Source of the DNA: Bauldia sp.
GTDB taxonomy: Bacteria; Pseudomonadota; Alphaproteobacteria; Rhizobiales; Kaistiaceae
Reading direction: 5' to 3'
Assembly: GCA_022841545.1 (NCBI GenBank)
Contig: JALHRF010000020.1
Location: 1-42,412 of the forward strand
Length of the DNA: 42,412 bases
A model generated the notes under the pieces. The model saw only the letters and a program-made list of their open reading frames with translations. It was not told the DNA's origin and did not search any database. Shown piece by piece: positions 16,821 through 25,247 of this stretch (position 1 is its first letter; every line of letters begins with the position of its first letter). Made by a program: the position numbers and the translations under genes.

Positions 16821-18032
16821 TCACCGGCACATCAGGGTCTCCCACTCGCCCGAGAACATGTTCAGGCGCGCCTTGGTCGAGCCGGGATGAGCACGGGCAA
16901 CGTCCTCGTCGATCTCGTAGCCCCAGCCCGGCGCCGTCGGCAGGACGAAGTATCCCTTGTCGAGCACCGGCCCGCCGGACTTCACCAGATCCTTCCGCCA
17001 CGGCACGTCGAAATCGCCGAAGTTTTCGAGGATAAGGAAGTTCGGGATGTTGGCGCAGAGGTGGATGCTCGCCATCAGCCGGCCGGGCCCGTCGCAACAA
17101 TGAGGGGCGACGCTAACGTAGTGCGCTTCAGCCATCGCCGCGATCTTCTTGGTTTCCATGAACCCGCCCGCGTAGACTAGGTCGGGCTGGATGACGTGTG
17201 CAGCCTGGCGCGACAGCAGCTCCTGGAAACCGAAGCGGGAATAGGTGTGCTCGCCGGTCGCAACGCGGGCGCCCATGGCCGACGCCGCACGCGTCACCCA
17301 GGCTTGCGAGTCCATGTTGTGGGCGGGAATCGGCTCCTCGCAGAACAGCGGTTCGTAAGGCTGCATCGCCTTGATCGCCTCGATCGCCGTTCCGACCGAG
17401 AAGCGGCCGTGGCACTCGATGAGGATGTCGACATCGGGCCCGACCGCGTCGCGGACCGCCTCCACCGCCTTGCAGGCGGCGCGGAGATCGGCGCGGCCCA
17501 TCTCGCGGCCGCCGGCGCCGAACGGGTCGAATTTCAAGGCGGTGTAGCCGAGGTCCAGCACCTTCTCGACCGCTTCGCGGAGCTTGCCGAGATCCGCGAT
17601 GCTCGCGTACCAGCCGTTGGCATAGGCGCGCATCCGGTCGCGCATCGCGCCGCCGACCAGATTGTAGACGGGCTGGCCACAGGCCTTGCCGACCACGTCC
17701 CACAGCGCCGTCTCGAGGCCCGCCATCGCGGAGTACATCACCGGCCCGGTATTGTGCTCGACCTGGTATAGCCGGAACCAGAGGTCCTCAATGCGGAACG
17801 GGTCCCGGCCGACGAGGTAACGTTCGGCGAACTCCTTCACCAGCGCCTCGACGGCGAACTCTTTCCAGCCGAGGGTGCCGTCCCCCCAGCCGACAATCCC
17901 GTCGCTGGTCGTCACCTTGACGATGAGGAAGTTCCGCCACGCCGCCTCTACGACGAAGGTATCGACGCGGGCAACGGTGCGCCCGGCGGCGGCGTTTCCG
18001 ATCCTGTCGGCGAGGGCGATGGCGTCGTTCAT
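16821..18032 (-). CDS. Enolase-superfamily (MR subgroup) acid-sugar dehydratase
   Basis: This is a 403-residue protein with an N-terminal capping domain and a C-terminal barrel. Members remove the C2 proton of an aldonate or aldarate and expel water to give a 2-keto-3-deoxy acid. Candidate catalytic and metal residues are Lys167 (ALKFDPFG), Glu206/His208 (LIECHGRF), Glu232/Glu233 (FCEEPIP), Glu261/His262 (TGEHTY) and the Asp284-His311 dyad (QPDLVYAGG, VAPHCCDGPG). The layout resembles galactonate dehydratase (GalD/DgoD) more than glucarate dehydratase, but the exact substrate is open. The ATG at 18032 follows GAGAGAAGAAG and overlaps the regulator stop as ATGA. It is the best pointer to what the operon degrades. 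Confidence 0.9.
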   Translation of the reverse strand: MNDAIALADRIGNAAAGRTVARVDTFVVEAAWRNFLIVKVTTSDGIVGWGDGTLGWKEFAVEALVKEFAERYLVGRDPFRIEDLWFRLYQVEHNTGPVMYSAMAGLETALWDVVGKACGQPVYNLVGGAMRDRMRAYANGWYASIADLGKLREAVEKVLDLGYTALKFDPFGAGGREMGRADLRAACKAVEAVRDAVGPDVDILIECHGRFSVGTAIEAIKAMQPYEPLFCEEPIPAHNMDSQAWVTRAASAMGARVATGEHTYSRFGFQELLSRQAAHVIQPDLVYAGGFMETKKIAAMAEAHYVSVAPHCCDGPGRLMASIHLCANIPNFLILENFGDFDVPWRKDLVKSGGPVLDKGYFVLPTAPGWGYEIDEDVARAHPGSTKARLNMFSGEWETLMCR

Positions 18033-18751
18033 GCTTCTTCTCTCGTTCTTGTGTCGTTGCTGGTGGCTGGATCGGCGTCGCCTCCCGTCGCGCCCTGTTC
18101 GGGGAGGTGACGCCAGATGTCGCGCCCATGCCGGCTCAGCTCGGCGGCGACGGCGGCCATGTCGCCGCTTCGAACATTGGCCAGCAGGTCCTCGTGCATC
18201 CGGGCAAGCGCATCGAGGTCGCGGCTGTAGTGTGGGCCGGCAACGGCCACGAACTTGCGAATCGTGCCCTCCACCAGCGGCCACATCGCCACCAGGATGG
18301 GATTGCCGGAATGGGCGTAGAAGATACCGTGGAAACGCATGTCGAGGCCGATCATGCTGGCGTAGTCGCCCCTTCCGGCGGCCTCGCGGAGCCCGGCGAC
18401 GAGCGCGTCGAGTTCGTCATTGGCGGCTGGGGTAAGCCGGGTGCGGGCCAGTTCGAAGGCATAGGGCTCGACGCGATGGCGGATGTCGTAGGCACCCCGA
18501 GCTTCCTCCTTGGAGACCGAGGAGACGAAGGTGCCCCGATGCGGCAGCGTGATGAGGAGCCCTTCGTAGCAGAGGCTCGCGAAGGCCTCGCGCACGGGAC
18601 CGGCAGACGTTCCCATTGCCTCGGCGACGCCTTGCTCGGTGAGCCGCTGGCCCATCGCCAGCTCACCCGACAGAATCTGTTCCCTGAGCCGGGCGCGGAT
18701 CGCATCCGGCAGCGACATCCGAGCAAGCTGACCCTTGGCCGCCAACGCCAT
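18029..18751 (-). CDS. GntR-family (FCD) transcriptional regulator
   Basis: This is a 240-residue regulator. A winged helix-turn-helix fills about 12-78 (LREQILSGEL, RLTEQGVAEAMGTSAGPVREAFASL, GTFVSSV). The C-terminal FCD effector domain (about 85-215) has the DMRFHGIFYAHSGN helix and a later HEDLLANVRSGD with ELSRHGRDIW, giving the Asp/His metal and ligand pocket typical of sugar-acid-sensing GntR proteins. It lies inside the operon between the binding-protein gene and the dehydratase gene, so it probably represses its own transport and catabolic genes until the acid sugar or a product binds. The perfect palindrome at 19934-19951 in the divergent promoter region is the likely operator. Confidence 0.9.
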   Translation of the reverse strand: MALAAKGQLARMSLPDAIRARLREQILSGELAMGQRLTEQGVAEAMGTSAGPVREAFASLCYEGLLITLPHRGTFVSSVSKEEARGAYDIRHRVEPYAFELARTRLTPAANDELDALVAGLREAAGRGDYASMIGLDMRFHGIFYAHSGNPILVAMWPLVEGTIRKFVAVAGPHYSRDLDALARMHEDLLANVRSGDMAAVAAELSRHGRDIWRHLPEQGATGGDADPATSNDTRTREEA

Positions 18752-18780
18752 TCGACGAGCTCCATTCTCTCAGGTTGAGG

Positions 18781-18803
18781 GCGGGGAGCGTCGCGCTCCC
18801 CGC
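18781..18803 (-). repeat. Intercistronic hairpin after the binding-protein gene
   Basis: GCGGGGAGCG and CGCTCCCCGC are perfect ten-base complements around TCG. The hairpin lies in the 104-base gap between the stop of the binding-protein gene and the regulator start. No T run follows on the minus strand. Such hairpins commonly protect the binding-protein mRNA 3' end and lower expression of the later genes of ABC operons. Confidence 0.65.
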
Positions 18804-18855
18804 ACCAGGGCGACCCGCCATCCGCACGTGCGGAGTGCCGGCCGGCCATCAAACC

Positions 18856-19824
18856 CTAGTAGCCGAAGGGCTTGTTCGCTGTCTCGGCCGAACAGCCCTG
18901 GTAGGGGAGGCTGTCCTTGCTGATCGGATCGACATCGACCGGATAGAAGGCTTCCGGGGTCTTGCCGGCGTTCTTGATCTCGCCGATCAGCTTCGCAATG
19001 TTGGGCGAGGTGTCGAACCAGCACTGGTTCAGCGTGGTGGTGATCCAGCCGTCCTCGATCGCCTTGATCGTTGAGTCCTGGGCGTCGACCGCGAGCACCT
19101 TGACGTCGCCGGGAGTCTTGCCCGCTTCGCCCAGCGCAGCGGGAACCGCACCCGGCGCAGCGCCCTCGATGATCCATAGGTAGTTCATCTCGGGATAGGC
19201 GCTGACCATCGCGCCCATCTTCTGGGCGGCGATCCCGGCGTCGCTATTGTCGGACTCCCAGGTCGCTTCCCTGACGTTGGGATGCTTCTCCTTGACCTGG
19301 GCCCGGAAGCCCTCGACCTGCGCAACCTGGTTGGGCGTGGTCTGGTCGGTGCCGAGGATGCCGACCACGGCCGTGCCGCCGGTCTGCTCCGCGATGAGGT
19401 CGGCGGCAAGCCGTCCGAACTGTTCATTGCCGGTGCCGACCGAGAACGAGGCATTGGGGTCGACGCAGCCGATCGAGGCCACGACGATGCCCTTCGACTT
19501 GGCGTCGTCGATGACCCCTTTGAACGCGGCCGGGTCGAGCGGGCAGGTGATGATGCCGTCGGCGCCGTCGGTGATCGCCTGCTCGATCTGGCTGATCATG
19601 GCCGGGATGTCGATCCTGGTCGGGCCGACCATGGTGGCCTTGTAGCCGCCCGCCTCGGCGGCTTCCTGGAATAGCCGGCCGGAGCGGCCCCAATCGGGCG
19701 TGTTGGGCAGCGGATTGACGTACCAGATATTGAGCGGCTCCTGCGCATTGGCAGGCGCGACGAGTGCCGAAGTGCCGATCAGTCCGGCAGCGATGCCGAC
19801 AGCGACGATGTTTCGAAAAGCCAT
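18856..19824 (-). CDS. Periplasmic sugar-binding protein, RbsB-like
   Basis: This is a 322-residue substrate-binding protein of the periplasmic-binding-protein-like I group. Residues 1-28 are a Sec signal peptide (MAFRNIVAVGIAAGLIG, cut after ANAQ). The mature part has the two-lobed pattern expected for RbsB-type proteins: MISQIEQAITDGADGIITCP, VGTGNEQFGRLAADLI, VVGILGTDQTTPNQ and VKVLAVDAQDSTIKAIEDG. Three cysteines in the mature chain may form one disulfide. It is the first gene of the operon and delivers its sugar or sugar-acid ligand to the RbsC-like permease encoded downstream. The ATG at 19824 follows GGGAGGTTTCC. The 158 bases ahead hold the palindromic operator. Confidence 0.92.
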   Translation of the reverse strand: MAFRNIVAVGIAAGLIGTSALVAPANAQEPLNIWYVNPLPNTPDWGRSGRLFQEAAEAGGYKATMVGPTRIDIPAMISQIEQAITDGADGIITCPLDPAAFKGVIDDAKSKGIVVASIGCVDPNASFSVGTGNEQFGRLAADLIAEQTGGTAVVGILGTDQTTPNQVAQVEGFRAQVKEKHPNVREATWESDNSDAGIAAQKMGAMVSAYPEMNYLWIIEGAAPGAVPAALGEAGKTPGDVKVLAVDAQDSTIKAIEDGWITTTLNQCWFDTSPNIAKLIGEIKNAGKTPEAFYPVDVDPISKDSLPYQGCSAETANKPFGY

Positions 19825-19933
19825 GGAAACCTCCCTGTTTGCGCCCGTGACGCGGGCACTTTTCTCCGAGCCGCAGGCGCGCTCGTCTCCCGATGCCGGG
19901 GTGAAGGGAGATTGCGCACTAAATGATCGATTG

Positions 19934-19951
19934 TCAATTCTCGAGAATTGA
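19934..19951. promoter_or_regulatory. 18-bp perfect palindromic operator candidate
   Basis: TCAATTCTCGAGAATTGA reads identically on both strands and lies about 110 bases before the binding-protein gene and about 30 bases before the divergent epimerase gene. It stands in the only AT-rich patch of the intergenic region. Its symmetry and position suit a GntR/FCD dimer controlling both transcripts; the GntR gene is the second gene of the operon. The protein assignment is inference. Confidence 0.65.
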
Positions 19952-19982
19952 GCATGATGGAGAAAATCCCGGGGATGTCGGC

Positions 19983-20987
19983 ATGGTTGGGACGGCACTG
20001 ATCACAGGTGGGGCAGGCTTCATCGGCTCGTATGTGACCCGGCGCTTGCTCGCCGACGGCTGGCACGTGCTCGTCTACGACGCGCACGCGAACGGCAACG
20101 TGCTGACCATGCTGATGCCGGAGGCCTTTGACGATCCTCACATCCTGGTGGAGAGCGGACCGATCACCGACGGCGAGCGGCTCCGCGCGGTGTGCCTCGC
20201 GCATGGTGTCGAGGTTGCCGTCCACTTGGCCTCGCCGTTGACTCAGGATGTCACCGCCCGCCCCGCCGCGGGCATCGCAGACATTTGTCTCGGAACGGCC
20301 GCGCTTTTCGAGGCGGCCCATGCAGCCGGGCTCCGGCGGATCGTCTGGGCGAGTTCGGTGGCCGTGTTCGGAGCCAGCGCGCACTACCCTCCCGGCCCCC
20401 TGGCAAACGACGCGTGCCACCGTCCGTCTACCCTCTACGGCAGCTGCAAGTCACTCTGCGAGACCCTGTCTCGCCGCGCCTTTGAGACGGACGGGCTCGA
20501 CGTCGTGGGGCTTCGCCTATCGGTCGTCTATGGCGCGGGCCGGCTCCGCGGCTACATGAGCTATCCCTCGCACATGCTCCGTGAAGCGGCCGCTGGCAAC
20601 CCCGTCCACATTCCATGGGGGCGGCAGCCGCTGCACTGGCAGTATGTCGAGGAGGTCGCAGATCTTGTCGCGACGCTCGTCGTTCCTGGCGCGGGCGGAG
20701 GAGGACGAACGTTCAATGCCCCAGGGGACTGCCGCACCTGGGCGGATATCGGAGCCGTTCTCGCGGCGGCGCGACCGGATCTCGAGATCACGGTCGCGGA
20801 CGAGGTCGACCCGGTGCTCGCCGACGTGGTGGAGGACTACGATGCCTCAGCGCTCGCCGAGGCCTGCGGCTATACCATGCGCTGGCCGCTCGAACGGGCT
20901 GTCCCGGCAACGCTCGAGCACTATCGCAAGATGCTGGCGTCGCCGATCCTTCTCCAGAAGGTGGGATCGGTAGCGTCAAACCATTGA
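19983..20987 (+). CDS. NAD-dependent epimerase/dehydratase family sugar oxidoreductase
   Basis: This is a 334-residue extended short-chain dehydrogenase. The NAD site is ITGGAGFIGS (7-16). The catalytic set is Ser124/Ser125 (WASSVAVFG) with Tyr152 and Lys156 (LYGSCK). Later segments VVGLRLSVVYG and the conserved WQYVEEVADLV are as in UDP-sugar epimerases and uronate dehydrogenases. Placed divergently from a sugar-acid catabolic operon, it is more likely to oxidise or epimerise a free sugar or uronate than a nucleotide sugar. I start at ATG 19983; an ATG at 19923 would place the operator palindrome inside the coding region. It ends about 300 bases before tRNA-Gly. Confidence 0.85.
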   Translation: MVGTALITGGAGFIGSYVTRRLLADGWHVLVYDAHANGNVLTMLMPEAFDDPHILVESGPITDGERLRAVCLAHGVEVAVHLASPLTQDVTARPAAGIADICLGTAALFEAAHAAGLRRIVWASSVAVFGASAHYPPGPLANDACHRPSTLYGSCKSLCETLSRRAFETDGLDVVGLRLSVVYGAGRLRGYMSYPSHMLREAAAGNPVHIPWGRQPLHWQYVEEVADLVATLVVPGAGGGGRTFNAPGDCRTWADIGAVLAAARPDLEITVADEVDPVLADVVEDYDASALAEACGYTMRWPLERAVPATLEHYRKMLASPILLQKVGSVASNH

Positions 20988-21294
20988 CGCTTGTTGATTC
21001 TCCGCCGATCCCAGCGGGAGACTTTGCTATGTCATCCTCGCTCAGGATGGGTCGTCCCGTCGACTTCGGCAGCCGTAAACCCGCCCATTATTCCCAGCGG
21101 TGGGTTCGCATCTCGTCTCGACGAGCCACTATCACGATGGCCTCAAGGGTCGCGTTCGTGATGCCCTGCTTTTTCATACTGAGTCGAGGGGAGAGAAGAC
21201 CATCCCGATGATGACCAAGTAGTGACCCGAACACGCTGCGCTGAGTTTCGCCAGCGTGGCATATCGCACTACCTGTTCGCGTTACTGGCGAATT
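20988..21294. other. Interval between the epimerase gene and tRNA-Gly
   Basis: No gene is supported in these 307 bases. At 21232-21258 an imperfect hairpin (CACGCTG with CAGCGTG plus further pairs and one bulge) lies just past the 3' end of tRNA-Gly on the minus strand and may help end that transcript, although only TTCGGGT follows. A minus-strand frame ending VARRDEMRTHRWE has no start signal and matches nothing I know. Confidence 0.4.
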
Positions 21295-21369
21295 TGGAGC
21301 GGGCGAAGGGATTCGAACCCTCGACCCCAACCTTGGCAAGGTTGTGCTCTACCCCTGAGCTACACCCGC
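21295..21369 (-). tRNA. tRNA-Gly (GCC)
   Basis: Read on the minus strand, a 75-base cloverleaf runs from GCGGGTG to CGCCCGC, a T discriminator and an encoded CCA. The acceptor has one G-T pair. The anticodon loop TTGCCAA within an AACC/GGTT stem gives anticodon GCC (plus-strand 21335-21337), reading GGC and GGU glycine codons. The D arm has GTAGCTCAGGGGTAGAGC and the T arm GGTTCGAATC. Confidence 0.95.
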
Positions 21370-21500
21370 ATCCGCGGCCCGAAGACCGTTCGCCGGGGCT
21401 TATATCGTTCATTGCCCCCGGCTTGCAACATCGTTGTCGCACTTGTTTGCGCGGAGCGCCCGGCCTAATCGTTCGCGGGCTCTGCAACGAGGTGCACACC

Positions 21501-22019
21501 ATGCCGGCCAATGTCGACGATCTGATGGCGGAACTCGGCCGCCTTGGGATCGCTACGACCACCGTCACCCACCCGCCACTCCACACCGTGGAGGAAAGCC
21601 GGGCGCTCCGCGGCAGCATTCCCGGCGCCCATACCAAGAACCTTTTTCTCAAGGACAAGAAGGACGCGATTTTCCTCCTGACTGTGCTCGAGGACGCGGA
21701 AATCGACCTCAAACATGTCCATCATCTGATCGGCGCCTCAAGCCGCGTTTCGTTTGGCAAGCCGGAGCTCCTCGCCGAGAAGCTCGGGGTGATCCCGGGC
21801 GCCGTAACGCCCTTCGGCCTGATCAACGACCGCCCGCCAAGCATCAGCGTTATCCTCGATGCTGCGCTCGTCGCCCATGACAGGATCAACTGCCACCCGC
21901 TCACCAACACCGCCACCACCACCATCGCCACACCCGATCTCCTGGCTTTCATCCGCGCCGGCGGCCACGAGCCACGCATTCTGCCGCTCGATCAGGCGGA
22001 AGGCCGCAACCGATTGTAA
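21501..22019 (+). CDS. proX: Prolyl-tRNA editing protein ProX (YbaK/EbsC fold)
   Basis: This is a 172-residue stand-alone editing domain homologous to the INS domain of prolyl-tRNA synthetase. It hydrolyses mischarged Ala-tRNA(Pro), and sometimes Cys-tRNA(Pro). Motifs are HTVEESRALRGSIPGAHTKNLFLKDKK, written here in parts as HTVEES, GAHTKN and LFLKDKK, with the key lysine in the last, then LGVIPGAVTPFGLIND, the substrate loop. The ATG at 21501 follows GAGGTG; the frame is open further upstream but passes through tRNA-Gly. It lies 82 bases before the thioredoxin-like gene in a conserved same-strand run. Confidence 0.92.
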   Translation: MPANVDDLMAELGRLGIATTTVTHPPLHTVEESRALRGSIPGAHTKNLFLKDKKDAIFLLTVLEDAEIDLKHVHHLIGASSRVSFGKPELLAEKLGVIPGAVTPFGLINDRPPSISVILDAALVAHDRINCHPLTNTATTTIATPDLLAFIRAGGHEPRILPLDQAEGRNRL

Positions 22020-22101
22020 AAGCGGCGCGAAGTCGCCATTTTAGCCCTCGACACGAAACCGCCCGGTCAAAACGCCGGCCAACGCATTCTGCGAGCAGGA
22101 C

Positions 22102-23016
22102 ATGAGCGCCGTCTTCTCAGCTGATACCGCCGCCAGGCCCCTTGGCGACGATCCCGTCATCGACACCACCACCCAGACGTTCGCCAAGGACGTGCTGGAG
22201 GAATCGCGCCAGCGGCCAGTGCTGGTCGACTTCTGGGCGCCCTGGTGCGGCCCCTGCAAGACCCTCGGTCCGGTGATCGAGAAGGCCGTCCGCGCTGCCA
22301 AGGGCGCCGTCCGCCTGGTCAAGATGAACATCGACGATCACCCCGCGGTGGCGGGCCAACTGGGCATCCAGTCGATCCCGGCGGTGATTGCCTTCGTCAA
22401 GGGCCAGCCGGTGGACGGCTTTGTCGGCGCGCTGCCCGAGAGTCAGGTCAAGGCGTTCATCGACCGGGTCGCGGGGCCCGCGGGCCCCTCCGACGCCGAG
22501 GCCCTCGTCGCAGAGGGCGAGGCCCTGCTCGAGGCGGGCGATGTCCCCGCGGCGGGCGAACGCTTCGCGGCGGCGCTCAAGTCCGAGCCCGAATCGGTTG
22601 CTGCCGTGGCCGGGCTCGCCAGGGCGCTGCTGGCGAGCGGCGAAGTCGATCGCGCCCGCCAGACGCTGGACATGCTGCCGGCGTCAGCCAGCGGCGACGC
22701 GCGCGTGGCGGCGGTCCGGGCGCAGATCGATCTCCTGGCGCAGACCGCCGGGCTCGGCGACAAGGCGCCGCTCGAAGCCAAGATCGCCGCCGATCCTGCC
22801 GACATGCAGTCGCGCTTCGACCTCGCCCTCCTCCTCAATGCCGAAGGCGATCGCGAGGGCGCGGTCGACCGGCTCCTTGAAATCGTCCGCAAGAACCGTA
22901 GTTGGGAGGAGGAGAAGGCCAGGAAGCAGCTCCTCCAGTTCTTCGAGGCCTGGGGCCCGATGGACGAGGCGACGCGCTCCGGCCGCCGTCAATTGTCGTC
23001 GCTCCTCTTCGCCTGA
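22102..23016 (+). CDS. cnoX: Thioredoxin-TPR chaperedoxin CnoX/YbbN-like
   Basis: This is a 304-residue protein: a thioredoxin domain (about 20-130) with the redox pair Cys49 and Cys52 in WAPWCGPCK and the cis-proline segment QSIPAVIAF, then tetratricopeptide-like helical repeats to the end (LVAEGEALLEAGDVPAA, LARALLASGEVDRARQTLD, LALLLNAEGDREGAVDRLLEIV). E. coli CnoX lacks the usual thioredoxin activity (SXXC motif), protects proteins from over-oxidation and delivers clients to GroEL; alphaproteobacterial forms with WCGPC may also reduce disulfides. It is cytoplasmic, without a signal peptide. The next gene begins 9 bases after its stop. Confidence 0.9.
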   Translation: MSAVFSADTAARPLGDDPVIDTTTQTFAKDVLEESRQRPVLVDFWAPWCGPCKTLGPVIEKAVRAAKGAVRLVKMNIDDHPAVAGQLGIQSIPAVIAFVKGQPVDGFVGALPESQVKAFIDRVAGPAGPSDAEALVAEGEALLEAGDVPAAGERFAAALKSEPESVAAVAGLARALLASGEVDRARQTLDMLPASASGDARVAAVRAQIDLLAQTAGLGDKAPLEAKIAADPADMQSRFDLALLLNAEGDREGAVDRLLEIVRKNRSWEEEKARKQLLQFFEAWGPMDEATRSGRRQLSSLLFA

Positions 23017-23025
23017 GGTTCCATC

Positions 23026-23700
23026 GTGAAGGCTGGCAACTGCCCGTATCGCGGCCCGGACGATCTGCCGGCGGTCATTCCCGTGTTCCCCCTGCCCGCG
23101 GCGCTTCTCCTGCCGCGATCCGAGCTGCCGCTCAACATCTTCGAGCCGCGCTACGTCGCGATGATCGACGCAGCCCTTGCCGGCGAGCGCCTCGTCGGCA
23201 TGATCCAGCCCGACGAAGGGAAAGGCCCCGGCTCACTGGGGCCAAGCCTCTGCAAGGTCGGCTGCGCCGGCCGGATCACTGCCTTCGCCGAAACCGGCGA
23301 CGGGCGCTATATGGTTACGCTGACCGGCGTGTCGCGCTTCATCGTGGTCGAGGAGATCGTCACCACGAAGCTCTTCCGCCAATGCCGGATCAACGCCGCG
23401 CCATTCGTTGTCGACTTCGCCTCCACCGCCGATGAATCGCAGGTCGACCGCGGCTCGGTGCTGAAGACATTTCGCGACTATCTCGATGCCCACAATCTCG
23501 AGGCCGATTGGGACAGCGTCGGCCAGGCATCGAACGAGACGCTCATCAATGCGCTCGCCATGATGGCGCCGTTCGGCACCGCGGAGAAGCAGGCGCTGCT
23601 CGAGGCGCCGGATCTCCGCGCCCGGGCCGAGACCCTCGTCGCGCTGACCGAGATGTCGCTCGCCCGCGACGGCGGCAGCTCCCGCCACTCCCTGCAATAG
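23026..23700 (+). CDS. LON peptidase substrate-binding domain protein
   Basis: This is a 224-residue protein that resembles only the N-terminal substrate-binding part of Lon and lacks the AAA+ and protease domains. Family marks are [26 protein letters not shown] (seen in parts as IPVFPLP and [10 protein letters not shown]), LVGMIQP and [10 protein letters not shown] with a later GVSRF. The helical half ends in [24 protein letters not shown]. Its role is not established. The start is GTG 23026 after GAGG, 9 bases past the CnoX stop. Adjacent Trm112-like and CnoX genes form a conserved same-strand run in alphaproteobacteria. Confidence 0.88.
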   Translation: MKAGNCPYRGPDDLPAVIPVFPLPAALLLPRSELPLNIFEPRYVAMIDAALAGERLVGMIQPDEGKGPGSLGPSLCKVGCAGRITAFAETGDGRYMVTLTGVSRFIVVEEIVTTKLFRQCRINAAPFVVDFASTADESQVDRGSVLKTFRDYLDAHNLEADWDSVGQASNETLINALAMMAPFGTAEKQALLEAPDLRARAETLVALTEMSLARDGGSSRHSLQ

Positions 23701-23710
23701 GAAGCGGAGA

Positions 23711-23908
23711 ATGGCCGAAGCCGAACGCCGCGCCGGGCGGATCGACCCGAAACTCCTGGAAATCCTGGTCTGTCCACTGACCAAGACGACGCTCGAATAC
23801 GACGCGGAGCGCCAGGAGTTGATAAGTCGCGCCGCCAGGCTCGCCTACCCGATCCGCGACGGCATCCCGATCATGCTGCCCGACGAGGCGCGGCCCATAG
23901 AGGAGTGA
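23711..23908 (+). CDS. Trm112 family protein (UPF0434)
   Basis: This is a 65-residue protein. The pattern [17 protein letters not shown], then [25 protein letters not shown], is the signature of bacterial Trm112-like proteins (YcaR). The eukaryotic and archaeal homologue activates several methyltransferases; the bacterial role is less clear. Only one cysteine (in LVCPLTK) is left, so no zinc site is expected. It starts at ATG 23711, 10 bases after the previous stop, and ends 7 bases before the convergent UbiH-type gene. Confidence 0.92.
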   Translation: MAEAERRAGRIDPKLLEILVCPLTKTTLEYDAERQELISRAARLAYPIRDGIPIMLPDEARPIEE

Positions 23909-23915
23909 GGCGCGA

Positions 23916-25205
23916 TCAGATCGCTTCGCCGCGGAGAAGCCGCGGCAGCTCGCCCCCCTCGCCGGCGGCCTCGCTGATGAACATCCGCTTCATCCCCGGC
24001 AACCGGTCGACCAGCCCCAGTCCGACATCGCGGACCAGCCGGAGCACCGGGTTGTCGTTGGAGAAGAGCCGGTTGAGGACGTCGGTGGTGACGCCCATCT
24101 CGAACGAATCGAACCGTCGCCAGCTCTGGTAGCGTTCGAGCACCGTGGCCGAGCCGATGTCGAGGCCGAGGCGTTCCGCCTCGACGATGGTCTCGGCCAG
24201 CGCCGCGACGTCGCGGAACCCGAGGTTGAGCCCCTGCCCCGCGATCGGATGGATGCCATGGGCGGCGTCTCCGGCGAGTGCGAAGCGGTCGGCGACGAAG
24301 GCGCGCGCCAGCGTCAGCCCGAGCGGGAAGGCACGCGGCTTGCCGAGCGGCGTGATCGCGCCGAGCTGGCGGCCGAAGCGCCGCTCCAGCTCGTAGCGGA
24401 AGACGTCCTCGTCGCCGGAAACGATGCGCTTCGCGATGTCGTCGCGCTCGCTCCACACCAGCGACGAGCGGTTGCCCTTGAGCGGCAGGATGGCGAAGGG
24501 GCCTCCCGGCAGGAAATGCTCGACCGCGCGGCCGTGATGCGGACGCTCGTGCTCGACCGTGACGACGATGCCCGACTGGCGGTAGGGCCACGACACCGTG
24601 CCGATGCCGGCGAGCGAGCGGAGGCGCGAACGGCCGCCATCGGCGGCGACGAGCAGCCGGGCGGCGATGGTGCGACCCGTGCCGAGGCGGCAGAGGACGC
24701 TCGAATCGCCTGTCGTGAAATCGTCGACGGTGTCGGGTGCGATGATCGTGGCGCCGGCGGCTTCGGCCCGGTCCCGCAGCGCGCCGACCATGTCGCCGTT
24801 CAGCACCATATGGGCGAAGGGTTCGCCGTCCTTTGCCCTCCCGTCGAAGGTGAGGAAGACGGGACGCACCGCATTGCCGGTCCGGCTGTCGGTGATCACC
24901 ATTTCGGTGATGGCTTGCGCGTTGGCGGCGATCGCTTCCCACACCCCGAGCCGGTCCAGCATCCGGCGTCCGGCCGCGGCGATCGCCGAGGCGCGGTTGT
25001 CGCGGGCGACCGCCTCGGGCGGCGACGCATCGACCACCGTCACCTCGAGCTCCGGACCGGCGAGCCGAAGCGCAAGCGCAAGCGACAGGCCGACATGGCC
25101 GCCGCCGGCAATCAGCACATCGACCCGGTCGGAATCGCTCGCCGCCCCCGTCCCTTCTCTCGCCGAACCCATGGTCGACTTCATGCCTCTATCCATCGCC
25201 GCCAT
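23916..25205 (-). CDS. UbiH/Coq6-family FAD-dependent hydroxylase
   Basis: This is a flavin monooxygenase of the UbiH/UbiF/VisC/Coq6 family, which hydroxylates the ubiquinone ring at one position. The FAD-binding LIAGGGHVGLSLALALRL begins near residue 30 (dinucleotide motif GGGHVG). DNRASAIAAAGRRML is the UbiH fingerprint, and the second FAD motif is ALAGDAAHGIHPIAGQGLN. The C-terminal part has GLGLVDRLPGMKR, typical of the family. Several ATGs compete for the start (25205, 25196, 25184, 25172); none has a well-spaced ribosome site, so the coordinate given is the longest form. Which ring position it hydroxylates cannot be told. It shares a 42-base promoter gap with the divergent NTF2-like gene. 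Confidence 0.9.
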   Translation of the reverse strand: MAAMDRGMKSTMGSAREGTGAASDSDRVDVLIAGGGHVGLSLALALRLAGPELEVTVVDASPPEAVARDNRASAIAAAGRRMLDRLGVWEAIAANAQAITEMVITDSRTGNAVRPVFLTFDGRAKDGEPFAHMVLNGDMVGALRDRAEAAGATIIAPDTVDDFTTGDSSVLCRLGTGRTIAARLLVAADGGRSRLRSLAGIGTVSWPYRQSGIVVTVEHERPHHGRAVEHFLPGGPFAILPLKGNRSSLVWSERDDIAKRIVSGDEDVFRYELERRFGRQLGAITPLGKPRAFPLGLTLARAFVADRFALAGDAAHGIHPIAGQGLNLGFRDVAALAETIVEAERLGLDIGSATVLERYQSWRRFDSFEMGVTTDVLNRLFSNDNPVLRLVRDVGLGLVDRLPGMKRMFISEAAGEGGELPRLLRGEAI

Positions 25206-25247
25206 CTGCTATCAACACTGACCTGCCACTTGCGATCGAGACCCGCC

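Noticed and set aside
8498..21369. tRNA-Val and tRNA-Gly as integration sites for mobile elements
   Set aside because: No integrase, transposase or duplicated tRNA 3' end is seen near either tRNA gene.
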